Source: Bernardetia sp042180575
GTDB lineage: Bacteria > Bacteroidota > Bacteroidia > Cytophagales > Bernardetiaceae
DNA: 64,000 nucleotides
Direction: 5' to 3'
Assembly: GCF_042180575.1 (NCBI RefSeq)
Contig: NZ_CP170094.1
Span: 1,240,001 to 1,304,000, forward strand
Each line of letters begins with the position of its first letter. Position 1 is the stretch's first letter. The notes below the pieces were generated by a model. It searched no databases, had not been told where the DNA came from, and was given only the letters and a program-made list of their open reading frames with translations. Both the position numbers and the translations under genes were made by a program. Below, piece after piece: positions 53,001-62,444 of the stretch.

Positions 53001-55199
53001 TAAATCAATAGCTCCTGTGCCTCCTCCAGAACAGCCTATACTTGTGATGGTCGAAGTGAAGGTAGGAGGAGTTATAGTAGTTCCTGCTTCTCCAGTACCA
53101 GTTGTTTCAAATGTATTTGTTCCTGCACAATCATTGTAAGCATAAACTCTAAAGAAATATTGTGTACTAGGGTCTAATCCTGTAACTACAATATTAGGGT
53201 TAGTAGAAATACCTGCATAAATAACCTGTTCCCCTGCATCATTCCAACTCAAATCTGCTGTTGGTAATGTTCCAGAATTTGTAGGAGCTGTAAAACTATT
53301 GCTACTGTTTATTTTGATTACATAGCCTGTCGCACCTCCTGTTGGAGCATCATAACTTACAACATCTAAAGTAGAAGGAGTAGGATTGTTACCTGCCAGT
53401 AAAGTCGTAACCTGTGATGTTGGGGCAGAGCAAGTTACTGGATTTCCAACAACAACCTTATCAAAATATAAAAATAAATTTCCTCCTGCATTATTAGTAA
53501 TTTCTATACGGTCTACATTTTGAAATATAGAAGCTGTAAGTGTAGAAGTATTGAAGTTTTCGATGAAATCTCCACCAACAACGACGACTTGAGAACCTGT
53601 AGAAACAGTATTTCTGAAACCCTCTATTCTTATATTATAACCACCACCAGCATATTCTGTTAGTTCTACTCCACGAAAATAAAATTCATTTCCAGTTGCT
53701 TCTTCAACAACTATCATATCAGAACCACTACCAGCAAAATTTACTACACCTCCATTAATGGGACTAGTATAATAACCTAAGTCATTACCTGTAGCTATTC
53801 CACTAGAATTGGCTTCATACATTTGTATATTAGCATCAGAGATATTTGGTGTGCCATATAATCCATCAGAAATAGTAGCACCTAGGTTAGTGTTATTAGG
53901 TTGATCAAAATCTAATATTGGATTAGAAGATAATAAAACACTTGGAGCTAATGTCGTAAAACTAATTTCATTTCCATAAGAAGTTCCTTCGCTATTAATG
54001 GCATACGAACGAACAAAAACAGTAGTAGCAGAAGGTAATCCTGTTACATTTTGATTGAAAACTCCTGTTCCTGTTCCTATTTGTACTTTATTATTTGAAG
54101 TAGTAGGTGCTGTACTTGTTCCCCACACAATGCCTCTTTCGGTTACTGTTGCTCCTCCATCATCTGTTACATTTCCTCCTAAATCGGCTGTAGTGGCTGT
54201 TACATTGGCTTGGGCTGTGGTGGTTACTGTGGGAGGGGTATTTATAATAGCAGGACTTATATTTATCTCGTCAATAGTTACTGCTGCATAAATACTACCA
54301 TTGTGCGTAATGCGTACTTCATCTATATTATTAAAATTAGAATTACTTGTTAAATCAAATAATGACCATATGTTATTTGCTATATTTGAATTTGTAAGAG
54401 TAGCACCTGCTACACTAAGTCCATCTCTGTATGCTATAATAGTCAAATCAGAATTAGCATCACTATTTGGACGAAGATAAACACTATTAAGTTTAAACTC
54501 ACTGCCATCATTGCTTTTAAAAATTCCATTTGTTAATTCGTCAGTAGTACCTGAACGAGTTAGATTAATAGTTTGATCTCCAAGACCTCCTGGATTAGGT
54601 CCTCCACCTGCTGCCAAATTTATAGTTACAGGTCCACTTGAATTTACCTCAAAAGTCCAACATTCTACAGTAGCAGATGCAGTTCCAACTGGAGCACTAC
54701 CAATTAGATTTCCTGAAGGTGATGAATCAAAATCATTTACACCTAGACTAGGAAAGCAATTATTTTCGACATCTCCTGAAAGAGTAACTATATCATTACA
54801 GCTTTGTGCAGACTCACTAACCCAGCCTCCTAAAGTTAGGCTTGGAGGGCTAGGTGCTGAAGGGGTGTTATTTGTATAAAGTAGAAGATTACTTCCTGTA
54901 GGGTCAAGAATAATCTCCCATCGATCTGATGTTGTGTTCCATTGAATAGAAAAATAACATACCCCAGCAGAACAAGAAACTGCCCCAGCACCTTGAGCAG
55001 AATTATCAAAAGTATTTCGGATGATACCACCATCATTAGTAGTTCCTGTTTGAACTAAAGTATAAGGAAAAGCTCCTGTTGTAATTTGGTTTCTACACCC
55101 TTCAAACTGAATCTGCCCAAAACTGGAAAAAGAAACAAAAAGAAATAATAATAAAAGTAGCCATTTATCCATAAAAGGCTTAAAATGTAAATTTTGCAT
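50046..55199 (-). CDS. Giant T9SS-secreted multidomain protein with duplicated beta-sandwich modules
   Basis: A 1717-residue exported protein. It starts with a signal peptide ending SFSSFGQ (a later ATG at 55172 is also possible), then beta-rich regions, a fibronectin-III-like domain (about 315-420; GGNVTDDGGATVTERG) and further beta domains; from about residue 720 there are two pairs of roughly 150-residue modules in the order A-B-A-B, separated by SprB-like linkers (such as GEYTVTISDGGTDYTATYEV). The C-terminal T9SS type A sorting domain reads FSIYPNPSTGIFNV ... TVFDGIGRSIKT ... PKGIYLIHF. It is therefore exported by the type IX system and probably attached to or released from the cell surface, for example for adhesion or substrate binding; function is inferred. 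Confidence 0.88.
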   Translation of the reverse strand: MQNLHFKPFMDKWLLLLLFLFVSFSSFGQIQFEGCRNQITTGAFPYTLVQTGTTNDGGIIRNTFDNSAQGAGAVSCSAGVCYFSIQWNTTSDRWEIILDPTGSNLLLYTNNTPSAPSPPSLTLGGWVSESAQSCNDIVTLSGDVENNCFPSLGVNDFDSSPSGNLIGSAPVGTASATVECWTFEVNSSGPVTINLAAGGGPNPGGLGDQTINLTRSGTTDELTNGIFKSNDGSEFKLNSVYLRPNSDANSDLTIIAYRDGLSVAGATLTNSNIANNIWSLFDLTSNSNFNNIDEVRITHNGSIYAAVTIDEINISPAIINTPPTVTTTAQANVTATTADLGGNVTDDGGATVTERGIVWGTSTAPTTSNNKVQIGTGTGVFNQNVTGLPSATTVFVRSYAINSEGTSYGNEISFTTLAPSVLLSSNPILDFDQPNNTNLGATISDGLYGTPNISDANIQMYEANSSGIATGNDLGYYTSPINGGVVNFAGSGSDMIVVEEATGNEFYFRGVELTEYAGGGYNIRIEGFRNTVSTGSQVVVVGGDFIENFNTSTLTASIFQNVDRIEITNNAGGNLFLYFDKVVVGNPVTCSAPTSQVTTLLAGNNPTPSTLDVVSYDAPTGGATGYVIKINSSNSFTAPTNSGTLPTADLSWNDAGEQVIYAGISTNPNIVVTGLDPSTQYFFRVYAYNDCAGTNTFETTGTGEAGTTITPPTFTSTITSIGCSGGGTGAIDLTVTGGTGSPTYLWNTGATTEDISGLAVGEYTVTISDGGTDYTATYEVGYDLNWTDLTNFTVNAEKELVKGATTGWDSDASSVERVIGDGGIVFTASETTNSYIVGLSYLNNNVGYSDIGYAIYLNRLGEVQVYQQGNYIGSHGNYVSGDIFRITRSGTTITYSKNGVTFHTQTNAKSTDLFVSATMFDASSSIPQVQFTSCPISLVVSTTSNSCPATTSGSAVASLVGEVLPVTYSWSGGGETTASITGKPNGTYTVTATLASAGLVLTKSVVIGNIITWENESNVSVVGNVVSKTDTQGWTSGANSTQQLSPTVDGWVNNTITSTSTSTSYMFGLAKSNTDAGYTSITYAWYVTKNGIAYPNYNAQSGAGVAYQVGDNLRVGREGNQIKFYKNEVVVYQSTVVTGERLVADVSIYTLNGTAGVLQNSFCGTTGGETYSSVVTDFDCGSGSSLGSIDVTGTGFTYSWSAPGFSTVTTEDISNLPANGYTLTLSKGGIDYSSSYLVGASLSWTGLTDFTQEGLNLKKTSSSNGWSSSANSTVSFEGDGGIVFLAQPNSSYMIGVSKAEGGAGYTSIDYAIYLAASGSVSIYEKGVFKGNFGTYQANDVFKIERSGSSIHYSKNGSSFYTSSTPSNSSLLADVTMHTGSGVLPQVLFTDCPLSIDVTSSAASCPSAGVSATASLSGGNFATSYEWKDAANNTVSSSATLSPQTNGGYYTVTATGSYGTLTKTVFLSYQNTFVNQTEVSVSGSTVTKSTSAASWSAGATTSNTLAASSSGSILNTVAQKASYMFGLAIPNTIASYTSIKYAWYLTPSGVAYSGYNSTSGGSTTYQVGDKFSVARDENMIKYFKNNVLIHQESAIMDVLVGDVSIHTPNASAGSFVVSFCGSGARIPNKIQATTQLEKDTFSIYPNPSTGIFNVRFGTSLSADTQVTVFDGIGRSIKTQTFEKGRQKFTIDLKNQPKGIYLIHFNQNGNTYSKQIIVE

Positions 55200-55807
55200 A
55201 AAGTGTATAATTAGAATTAATAGTTGATAAAGCTAAATTATGAAAAGCAATGAAAGGTTATAAAATTACTTCTCTATTCAAGAGAGTTTGTTTAGATCCT
55301 TGTAAAAGAGTGTTTTGTATTCTCAAATAATAAGGGTGCTTAATTCTCCTGTATTCCAAATTGTTTCTAGTAATTTTGTGTTAGAATAAGTAAAAGTGCA
55401 AAATTCCAAAAACTTGTAGTAATCTTATTAGTTTCATATTTAAAAATAGGATTTATGAGTGATAGAAAATGAATTATTTAGTTGCCATGGTTAATAAGCT
55501 AACAACTGTTTATAATTTAAGTAAAAAAAAGTGTTGCTCTAAATTTTTTCACTATTAATTCAACATAAAATCAACATTTCTTTTTTTAATTCTAAAAAAA
55601 CAGGATTCTCTACTATTTCATTTATTTTTTAACAAGCATTGCAAAATACCTTGCCTACTAATAATCAAGTATTTGGACAACTTTTAGGATGTGTAGATTC
55701 TATTCCGTTTAATTCTACATTGCTAAAAATGTCATTTTCTCAAATTAACTTCTAGATTTAATGCTCTATATTTGGAGTAACCAAACAAATTCCTAGAAAA
55801 ACACAAA
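55200..55807. other. Long intergenic region, no gene seen
   Basis: 608 bases with low complexity, A+T rich and no meaningful open reading frame on either strand. The promoter of the giant secreted gene is expected here, but no TAnnTTTG box on the appropriate strand with a suitable -33 element was found. There are no obvious repeats. Confidence 0.5.
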
Positions 55808-57277
55808 TTACTCTACTTCTTCTTTCTTCCTAACCACTACCTCAGCCACACAACGAAATCCTAACCAAGCCTGTGGAGAATCATACGTTTGAACTTTATC
55901 AGCAGCACATTCCTCTAAAGTATGAGCAAAACTTCCTCCTTTAGCAATGCCTTTTTCTGAAGTCATTTCGGCTACGTTTCCAAACATATTGTATAGCCCA
56001 AAATGATATACAGGTTGATTAGAATATATCCAAGTAGTTATTAACTGTCCTTCATAGAGAAAAATATTTGTATCAAAATATGGATTTTGATATGTTGGTT
56101 TATAAGTAAACATTCTTTTATAACTTGTATCACTTTCAAAGTAATTTTTCATATCTAATTTTACATGTTCTATAGTACGAGTAGAATCAGAATACCTTTT
56201 AGCTAAACGATAAATCTTCCGTTTTTCCTTTTCTGTGTATCTTCTTTTTGTAGAATACCCCCCAAATTGTTTGTTCAAGTCGTCTTTTATGGCTGCGTAT
56301 TCCCATTCTTCTTTGGTTGGTAATCTGTAATGAACGGTTATTTCGTAGTCTGAATCTACTAATTTGAGCTTTTCATTCATTCTTTTAGTAACTATATTTC
56401 CTCTCCAAACACAATATTGTTGTGCTTGCATGTAAGAAATACCATTCACAGGAAAGTATCTAAAGCCTGGATAACGCAAATAATGAAATAAATAAGCATC
56501 TACCTTATCTAAATTTTTGTACCAAATCATACTGTCAGGTTTTGCTTGATTATAATGTGAATCAGAAGAATCTTGTAACATATAGTGCATGTATTCTAAC
56601 CAATGAATATTTGCTATTTCTGTTTCATCAAAATATTTATTTGTATCTACCCAAACTCCATTAGGAGGTGCTGATTTAGAATAAATCTTAGTAATTTTCT
56701 TTTTATCTTTTTCTGTCAGATTTTCTTGTGGTTCTTTGAGCTTATCAAAACGTTTTTGATAGTATTCTACAGCTAATGGATGGTTTTCTTTTATCCTTCT
56801 TAAACTTTCTGCTCTTTTTGTAGAGTCTTGTATTCTTTCTTTTTCTAATCTATTTATTTTATCTGTGATAGGTTGTGGAACTATATAAATTTCATTTACC
56901 AAACTATCTAAAGTATTATTTCTATAAAATTTAGCAAATACTATCAGTCTATCACCATCCCACCTAATCTTTGAAGTAGGAAAATTCACTTTTTTGCTGG
57001 CAGAATATGTATTACTTATTATTGGTCTGTACCCTCTAGCTAAAGTAATTATAATATGAAATGGCGTAGCAACAGAGTCTACATCATCAAAAGCCACAAC
57101 TAGCTTTTTAGGAATTTCTTTTGGATAAATAGTATCTGCTTGAACCTTATAATGGGATAGCTTATAAGAAATAGTCAAAGAACTATCTTGTGCATTCTCC
57201 TCAAAAGAAGATAAAGCCACTTGAGAATAAGACAGAAAAGGCAAAAACAAAAAGACTACAAAAAAAATATTTTTCAT
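55808..57277 (-). CDS. SUMF1-domain (formylglycine-generating enzyme-like) secreted protein
   Basis: A 489-residue protein with a signal peptide ending LSYSQ. Residues 20-140 are beta-rich and not recognised; from about 215 to the end is a SUMF1/FGE-sulfatase domain with YRLPTKEEWEYAA, LYNMFGNVAEM, KGGSFA and a C-terminal GFRCV. Such domains occur in GldJ/GldK-type gliding and T9SS proteins as well as in sulfatase-modifying enzymes; catalytic activity cannot be inferred. The presence of a T9SS cargo gene next to it (50.0-55.2 kb) makes a T9SS connection plausible but not shown. Confidence 0.75.
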   Translation of the reverse strand: MKNIFFVVFLFLPFLSYSQVALSSFEENAQDSSLTISYKLSHYKVQADTIYPKEIPKKLVVAFDDVDSVATPFHIIITLARGYRPIISNTYSASKKVNFPTSKIRWDGDRLIVFAKFYRNNTLDSLVNEIYIVPQPITDKINRLEKERIQDSTKRAESLRRIKENHPLAVEYYQKRFDKLKEPQENLTEKDKKKITKIYSKSAPPNGVWVDTNKYFDETEIANIHWLEYMHYMLQDSSDSHYNQAKPDSMIWYKNLDKVDAYLFHYLRYPGFRYFPVNGISYMQAQQYCVWRGNIVTKRMNEKLKLVDSDYEITVHYRLPTKEEWEYAAIKDDLNKQFGGYSTKRRYTEKEKRKIYRLAKRYSDSTRTIEHVKLDMKNYFESDTSYKRMFTYKPTYQNPYFDTNIFLYEGQLITTWIYSNQPVYHFGLYNMFGNVAEMTSEKGIAKGGSFAHTLEECAADKVQTYDSPQAWLGFRCVAEVVVRKKEEVE

Positions 57278-57704
57278 TGAGTAAAAAGTAGGACTAAAAG
57301 ATAAGAGTATAGAAAGACTAAATATTGATTTTCTAACGTGGTCTAATCTGTTTTAGTTTACAATGAAAAGGTAAGGAGTAAATAAATTGCACTTATTAAA
57401 GAATAAAATTAGATGGGTAGTTTTACAACGAATTTGAGTATTCGAAAGGGCATAAGTAGTGCAAGTTGAAGTTTGAAAAGCAATAATACAAGTTATTTTT
57501 GACAAACCTATTGTTTTCTGAAAAAAAATTCCGTATTTTTGTAAAACATTTTGAATTACTTTAAATGAAATTTCAAAACATTTCATTAAAGAATGCACTA
57601 AAATAAATTTATTAATTCGTTTTAATGAATTACTTTTTTAGTAATAAATCAATATGTAATTCAAAGAAAAATTTTAAAGAATATTTTACCAAATTTTTTA
57701 TACT
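57278..57704. other. Intergenic region with promoter
   Basis: No credible gene in 427 bases between divergent genes. The best promoter seen in this window lies at 57511-57541 (described separately). Confidence 0.5.
57511..57541 (+). promoter_or_regulatory. Bacteroidota-type promoter (TTG-N20-TATTTTTG)
   Basis: TTG at 57511-57513 is followed after 20 bases by TATTTTTG at 57534-57541. This fits the Bacteroidota consensus TTG, about 19-21 bases, TAnnTTTG. Transcription would start around 57548, leaving a leader of about 155 bases before the glycogen-synthase-like gene at 57705. Confidence 0.6.
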
Positions 57705-58559
57705 ATGTCGGAGAGCCTACGCATACTTTACGTAACGAGCGAGATTACACCATTTTTGAATAAGTTAGGAGTTGGAGATTATGTACGTCCGTTGCCAGAA
57801 GCAATGCAAAACAAAGACATCGAAATTCGTGTTATCGTACCACGTTGGGGAGTTATTAATGAACGTAAAAATCGTCTTCATGAAGTAGTTAGACTTTCTG
57901 GAATCAATATTACAGTTGGAGAAGAAGACAAGCCACTCACTATCAAAGTAGCTTCTATTCCACAAGCCAAAATGCAGGTGTATTTTATCGATAATGAAGA
58001 TTATTTTCACCGTAAAAAATTATACAAAGACAAAGCAGAAAATCTTTTTGAAGATAACGACGAGCGTGCTATCTTCTTCTGTAAAGGAGTTGCCGAAACA
58101 GTAAAAAAACTAGGCTGGGCTCCTGATATTGTACATTGTAATGATTGGTTTACAGGTCTTTTGCCTTTATACCTTCGCACAACTTACCAAAACGAACCTC
58201 TTTTTAAAGAATCAAAAATCGTTTCTACAGTTTATGACAATCTTTTTGAACAAAACTTTGATGCTGCTACACTAGCAGACAAAGTAGCTTTAGAAGATAT
58301 TACTGAGGAAATGTTAGCTTCTCTTATTTCAAACCCAACTCCACAAGGATTTATGGAAATGGGTGCAAAATATTCTGATTGTGTAGTAAATGCACAAGAA
58401 TCTGGAAAAACAAATGATATAATTGCAGCCTCTTCATCTGAAAATGTAAGTACGATTGTAGGAGGAGAAGAAGCTATTTGTGATAGCTATTACGAAATTT
58501 ATAAGACGCTTCTAGGAGATAGAATGGCAGAATTAGTAGAGGAAGAAAAAACAGCTTAA
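57705..58559 (+). CDS. Glycogen/starch synthase-like protein (N-terminal GT5 domain only)
   Basis: A 284-residue protein homologous to the N-terminal half of GT5 glycogen synthases: LRILYVTSEITPF, IEIRVIVPRWGVI, YFIDNEDYFHRK, DERAIFFCKGV and DIVHCNDWFTGLLPLYLR. Full enzymes have about 470 residues with a second Rossmann domain that binds the nucleotide sugar, which is missing here, and the KxGGL motif near the start is changed to NKLGVG. So catalysis as in GlgA is doubtful. Such short members are common in Cytophagales genomes, next to DUF4270 and glmS genes as here, so it is not a recent truncation. I infer a regulatory or altered sugar role. Confidence 0.8.
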   Translation: MSESLRILYVTSEITPFLNKLGVGDYVRPLPEAMQNKDIEIRVIVPRWGVINERKNRLHEVVRLSGINITVGEEDKPLTIKVASIPQAKMQVYFIDNEDYFHRKKLYKDKAENLFEDNDERAIFFCKGVAETVKKLGWAPDIVHCNDWFTGLLPLYLRTTYQNEPLFKESKIVSTVYDNLFEQNFDAATLADKVALEDITEEMLASLISNPTPQGFMEMGAKYSDCVVNAQESGKTNDIIAASSSENVSTIVGGEEAICDSYYEIYKTLLGDRMAELVEEEKTA

Positions 58560-58575
58560 ATTGACATTTTTTTAT

Positions 58576-58613
58576 AAAAAACAGACAGAATAATTTTATT
58601 CTGTCTGTTTTTT
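58576..58613 (+). terminator. Terminator after the glycogen-synthase-like gene
   Basis: 17-base perfect arms (58576-58592 with 58597-58613) around ATTT, followed by T residues. Confidence 0.9.
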
Positions 58614-58837
58614 TGTTTGTAATTATTTTTTTTTGCACTCATTCTCAAAACTGACAAATATTCAGATATATCTATATAATTTGTACTTTTGCAAAAGTAT
58701 TTATATAGCTCACTCTTTAGAGTGCAAAATGTATTCTTTCAGATAGTATTTTTTGCAACGAAATAAGATACTTACTTCGTCCTATTTGCATTTAATGCTC
58801 AAAAACTCACTAAAACAGTTGTCATAAATTTAATTTA

Positions 58838-60205
58838 ATGAAAAATAATAATTCATCTCGTCTTTTGATACTATTCTCAAAAAAAATTCCTGCTACTTAT
58901 TCTTCTTTCTTTGGTATAATTGCTCTTCTTTTCTTTAGTCTAACTTTGAGTAGTTGTGAGAAAGAACCTGAACCAATTGACATAGGAAGTGAGCAACTTA
59001 TTACTACTTATTATACAGATACAGTAAGCGTAAATGTCAAAGTCTTTCAATCTGATACTATCAACACAACTAGTACAATAGGAAACTCTCGTCTTCTGAT
59101 GGGTTCATTGACTGATGAATATGTAGGTACATATTCGACACAAAGTTTTGGTAATATCTCACTTACCACTCTTACCGAAGACCTACAAAATGATGCTGGA
59201 GAAATAGCTATTTATGATTCCTTAGTTGGTTTTTTTCAAACGGATTATGTTTATGGGGATACACTCACTCCAAATAACATACAGCTCTATGAAGTTTCAG
59301 AGCTTTTTGAAAACAAAACCTATTATCAGTTTGATACTCTACAAACTTCAAGTTCAGTCGTTGGAAGTGCTTTTTATCCTGCTGCTTTGGATAGTAATAG
59401 GATATTGAGAGTTCCTTTTTCAGAAGAATTTGGAAGAAAATTATTTAATTATGGAGTAAATACCAACTTTGAAAATGATTCTTTATTCAGAATTTTTTCA
59501 AAAGGTCTTGCTTTTCGTAGTGCTTCTCCAAATACATCCATTGTAGGAATTAATCCTCTTGCACCAGCCACAAATTTGACATTGTATTTTCACTACCCAA
59601 GTGATACCGTTTCATCTTCTTATAAATTTGATATGCCTGTGAGCTTTTCGAATATAGAGAGTGATTTGTCTAATTCTGCTTTAGTATCTTTAGCTACACA
59701 AGATTTTATTCCAACTGAAAACACAAATAATATTGCTGCCATACAAGCAGGAACTGGAATTGGTGTAAAATTAGAATTTCCTTATCTAAATGATTTTGTA
59801 ACGAATCAAAGTGTTATTATTCAACGTGCCGAATTAGATATTCCTGCATTAGATGCTGCTATGAGTTCTACTGTTACAGCACCTAATCAACTTTTATTTC
59901 TATTTGGAGCTGGAAATGGTTTTTATTATACACCAAGTGGTTCTATTCAATTTTTACAAACAGAAGGAGGAGCAAATTCAGGACTTTCAATGGGTTATTC
60001 TGTACAAGGAAAATCATACAGTTATGCAACAATTACAAGTTATATTAATCAATTTGCAAAAGGTCTGATTCCAGAAAGTGATGGATTAATTCTTCAACCT
60101 TCTGAAAATAATATTAGTATAAATAGATTTATTTTTGCTACTCAAAAAAACACAGATAACCTTCCTGTTATTCGATTACGTATGTATTATAGCATTGCAG
60201 AATAA
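58838..60205 (+). CDS. DUF4270 lipoprotein
   Basis: A 455-residue protein with a lipoprotein signal ending LSSC (long n-region, about residues 1-40). It matches the DUF4270 family of Bacteroidota, seen in the TDTVSVNVKVFQSDTI, SRLLMGSLTDEYVGTYST and the late VQGKSYSYATITSYINQ segments. The family is a surface or outer-membrane beta-rich lipoprotein of unknown function that is often found beside a glycogen-synthase-like gene and glmS, as here. A -7-like box TACTTTTG lies at 58684-58691 followed by a small hairpin CACTCTTTAGAGTG at 58711-58724. Confidence 0.88.
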   Translation: MKNNNSSRLLILFSKKIPATYSSFFGIIALLFFSLTLSSCEKEPEPIDIGSEQLITTYYTDTVSVNVKVFQSDTINTTSTIGNSRLLMGSLTDEYVGTYSTQSFGNISLTTLTEDLQNDAGEIAIYDSLVGFFQTDYVYGDTLTPNNIQLYEVSELFENKTYYQFDTLQTSSSVVGSAFYPAALDSNRILRVPFSEEFGRKLFNYGVNTNFENDSLFRIFSKGLAFRSASPNTSIVGINPLAPATNLTLYFHYPSDTVSSSYKFDMPVSFSNIESDLSNSALVSLATQDFIPTENTNNIAAIQAGTGIGVKLEFPYLNDFVTNQSVIIQRAELDIPALDAAMSSTVTAPNQLLFLFGAGNGFYYTPSGSIQFLQTEGGANSGLSMGYSVQGKSYSYATITSYINQFAKGLIPESDGLILQPSENNISINRFIFATQKNTDNLPVIRLRMYYSIAE

Positions 60206-60359
60206 AAGGTAAAATAAAAATTGAAAACTTATTTTTTTATAAATCGTTTTTCAAATCAAAAGAGAATTAAAATTATTCTGTAATTTGCTAGTAATAAAGA
60301 GTTTGAATTGCTAAAACTCACTAAATTATTAAAAATACGTCATTAAAAAATACGAATTT

Positions 60360-62201
60360 ATGTGTGGAATTGTAGGTTATATTGGGCAGCGTGAAGCATA
60401 TCCCATTCTTATAAAAGGACTTAAAAGACTAGAATATCGTGGTTATGATAGTTCTGGAGTTGCTTTAATGGACTCTGGTATCAATATATATAAAAAACAA
60501 GGTAAAGTAGCCGAGCTAGAGAGCTTTATCGGAAATAAAAGCAAAGAAGGTAAAGTAGGTATAGGACATACTCGTTGGGCAACTCATGGAGAACCTAATG
60601 ATGTAAATGCACACCCTCATTATTCAGGTTCAAGCCGTTTAGCAATTATTCATAATGGAATTATTGAAAATTATTCTGTCTTAAAACAAGATTTAATAAA
60701 TAAAGGACATACTTTTAAATCGGATACCGATTCAGAAGTTTTTATTCATTTTATTGAAGAAATTCAAGACCAACACAAATGTAGCTTAGAAGAAGCTGTT
60801 CGTTTGGCTCTTCATAAAGTAGTAGGAGCGTATGCCATTATTATTATGTCAGAAGATAGTCCTCATCAACTGATTGCAGCACGAAAGGGAAGTCCATTAG
60901 TTATTGGAATTGGAAAAGAACAAGACGAATTTTTTATTGCTTCTGATGCTACTCCAATTATTGAATATACAAAAGAAGTGGTTTATCTCAATGATGGTGA
61001 AATTGCACTTCTGACAAATGATTCACTTACCATCAGAAATATTGAAGACATTCCGACTACTCCTTATATTCATACATTGGATATGGAATTGGAATCTATC
61101 GAAAAAGGTGGTTATGATTATTTTATGCTCAAAGAAATTTTTGAGCAACCAAAATCTATTCGTGATGCTCTTCGTGGACGACTTATAGCAGCCAATGGAC
61201 ACGTAAATTTGGGAGGAATTCATAAATATTTGGATAATCTTGTCAATGCAAAACGTATTGTGATTGTTGCTTGTGGAACGTCTTGGCACGCAGGTTTGGT
61301 AGCTGAATATATTATCGAAGAGTTTGCACGCATTCCTGTTGAGGTAGAATATGCTTCTGAATTTCGTTACAGAAATCCAATTATTGAAGAAGGTGATGTA
61401 ATGATTGCTATTTCTCAATCTGGAGAAACTGCTGATACACTTGCAGCCATAGAATTAGCTAAAAGTAGAGGCGCAATTATTTTTGGTGTTTGTAATGTAG
61501 TCGGTTCGTCTATTGCACGAGCAACACACGAAGGCGCATACATACACGCAGGTCCTGAAATCGGAGTAGCAAGTACAAAAGCGTTTACAGGACAAGTAAC
61601 CGTTTTGGCTCTTCTCGGACTTATGCTTGCCAAAGAAAAGAAAACACTTTCAGAAAATCAACTAAAAGACCTTTTAAGACAATTAGAACGCATTCCTCAA
61701 AAAGTAGAACAAGCTCTAAAACTAAATACGCAAATAGAAAAAATAGCCAAAGACTTTGTTAATGCTCGTAATTTTTTGTATCTAGGACGTGGATATAATT
61801 TTCCTGTGGCTTTAGAAGGAGCTTTAAAATTGAAAGAAATTTCATATATACACGCAGAAGGTTATCCTGCTGCCGAAATGAAACATGGTCCTATTGCGCT
61901 TATCGATGAAGAAATGCCAGTTGTTGTAATTGCAACTCGTGATAATTCGTATGATAAAATTTTATCAAATATCGAAGAAGTAAAAGCAAGACGAGGAAAA
62001 GTAATTGCAGTCGTAACAGAAGGCGATGCAGCTATTCCTAAAAAGGTAGATTATGTTATCGAAGTACCAAGTACACACGATGCTTTTATGCCTTTGGTTT
62101 CGGTTATTCCTCTTCAACTTTTATCATATCATGTTGCTTTGATGCGTGGTTGTAATGTCGACCAGCCTAGAAATTTGGCGAAATCAGTTACAGTAGAATA
62201 A
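60360..62201 (+). CDS. glmS: Glutamine--fructose-6-phosphate aminotransferase
   Basis: A 613-residue enzyme making glucosamine-6-phosphate, the first step of UDP-GlcNAc synthesis for cell wall and LPS. The N-terminal class II glutamine amidotransferase has the catalytic Cys2 (MCGIVGYIG), RLEYRGYDSSG and GHTRWATHG; the two C-terminal SIS domains have ACGTSWHAG, SQSGETADTLAA and AEGYPAAEMKHGPIALI; the last residues DQPRNLAKSVTVE are the typical end. The leader has no glmS ribozyme-like structure that I can see, as expected outside Firmicutes. Confidence 0.98.
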   Translation: MCGIVGYIGQREAYPILIKGLKRLEYRGYDSSGVALMDSGINIYKKQGKVAELESFIGNKSKEGKVGIGHTRWATHGEPNDVNAHPHYSGSSRLAIIHNGIIENYSVLKQDLINKGHTFKSDTDSEVFIHFIEEIQDQHKCSLEEAVRLALHKVVGAYAIIIMSEDSPHQLIAARKGSPLVIGIGKEQDEFFIASDATPIIEYTKEVVYLNDGEIALLTNDSLTIRNIEDIPTTPYIHTLDMELESIEKGGYDYFMLKEIFEQPKSIRDALRGRLIAANGHVNLGGIHKYLDNLVNAKRIVIVACGTSWHAGLVAEYIIEEFARIPVEVEYASEFRYRNPIIEEGDVMIAISQSGETADTLAAIELAKSRGAIIFGVCNVVGSSIARATHEGAYIHAGPEIGVASTKAFTGQVTVLALLGLMLAKEKKTLSENQLKDLLRQLERIPQKVEQALKLNTQIEKIAKDFVNARNFLYLGRGYNFPVALEGALKLKEISYIHAEGYPAAEMKHGPIALIDEEMPVVVIATRDNSYDKILSNIEEVKARRGKVIAVVTEGDAAIPKKVDYVIEVPSTHDAFMPLVSVIPLQLLSYHVALMRGCNVDQPRNLAKSVTVE

Positions 62202-62254
62202 AGCCCGAAGTTAGATTTCAGAAATTAGAAGTAAATACAATCAGTATTATATTT

Positions 62255-62290
62255 AAAAACTCTTTTGTTATTTTTAATGAAAGAGTTTTT
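62255..62290 (+). terminator. Terminator after glmS
   Basis: AAAAACTCTTT at 62255-62265 pairs with 62280-62290, followed by T residues. The remaining 150 bases before the next gene show no further structure. Confidence 0.75.
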
Positions 62291-62444
62291 TTATTAAAAA
62301 AATGTATTTGTATTCTCCTCAAACTCTTCTTCCTCTGTGGTTAGATTGTATTTGTATTTACTTCTTATTTCATACTTCTTACTTTATTTCTTTTTGGCAA
62401 GTAAATTGAAAAGTAGATAATTGAATCAAAAAAACAATGCAGTT

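Noticed and set aside
60240..60359. glmS-type ribozyme upstream of glmS
   Set aside because: No suitable pairing or conserved core could be seen, and the ribozyme is known mainly from Firmicutes.
62421..62444. TTG start for the CAP-domain protein
   Set aside because: The ATG at 62445 precedes a typical signal peptide.
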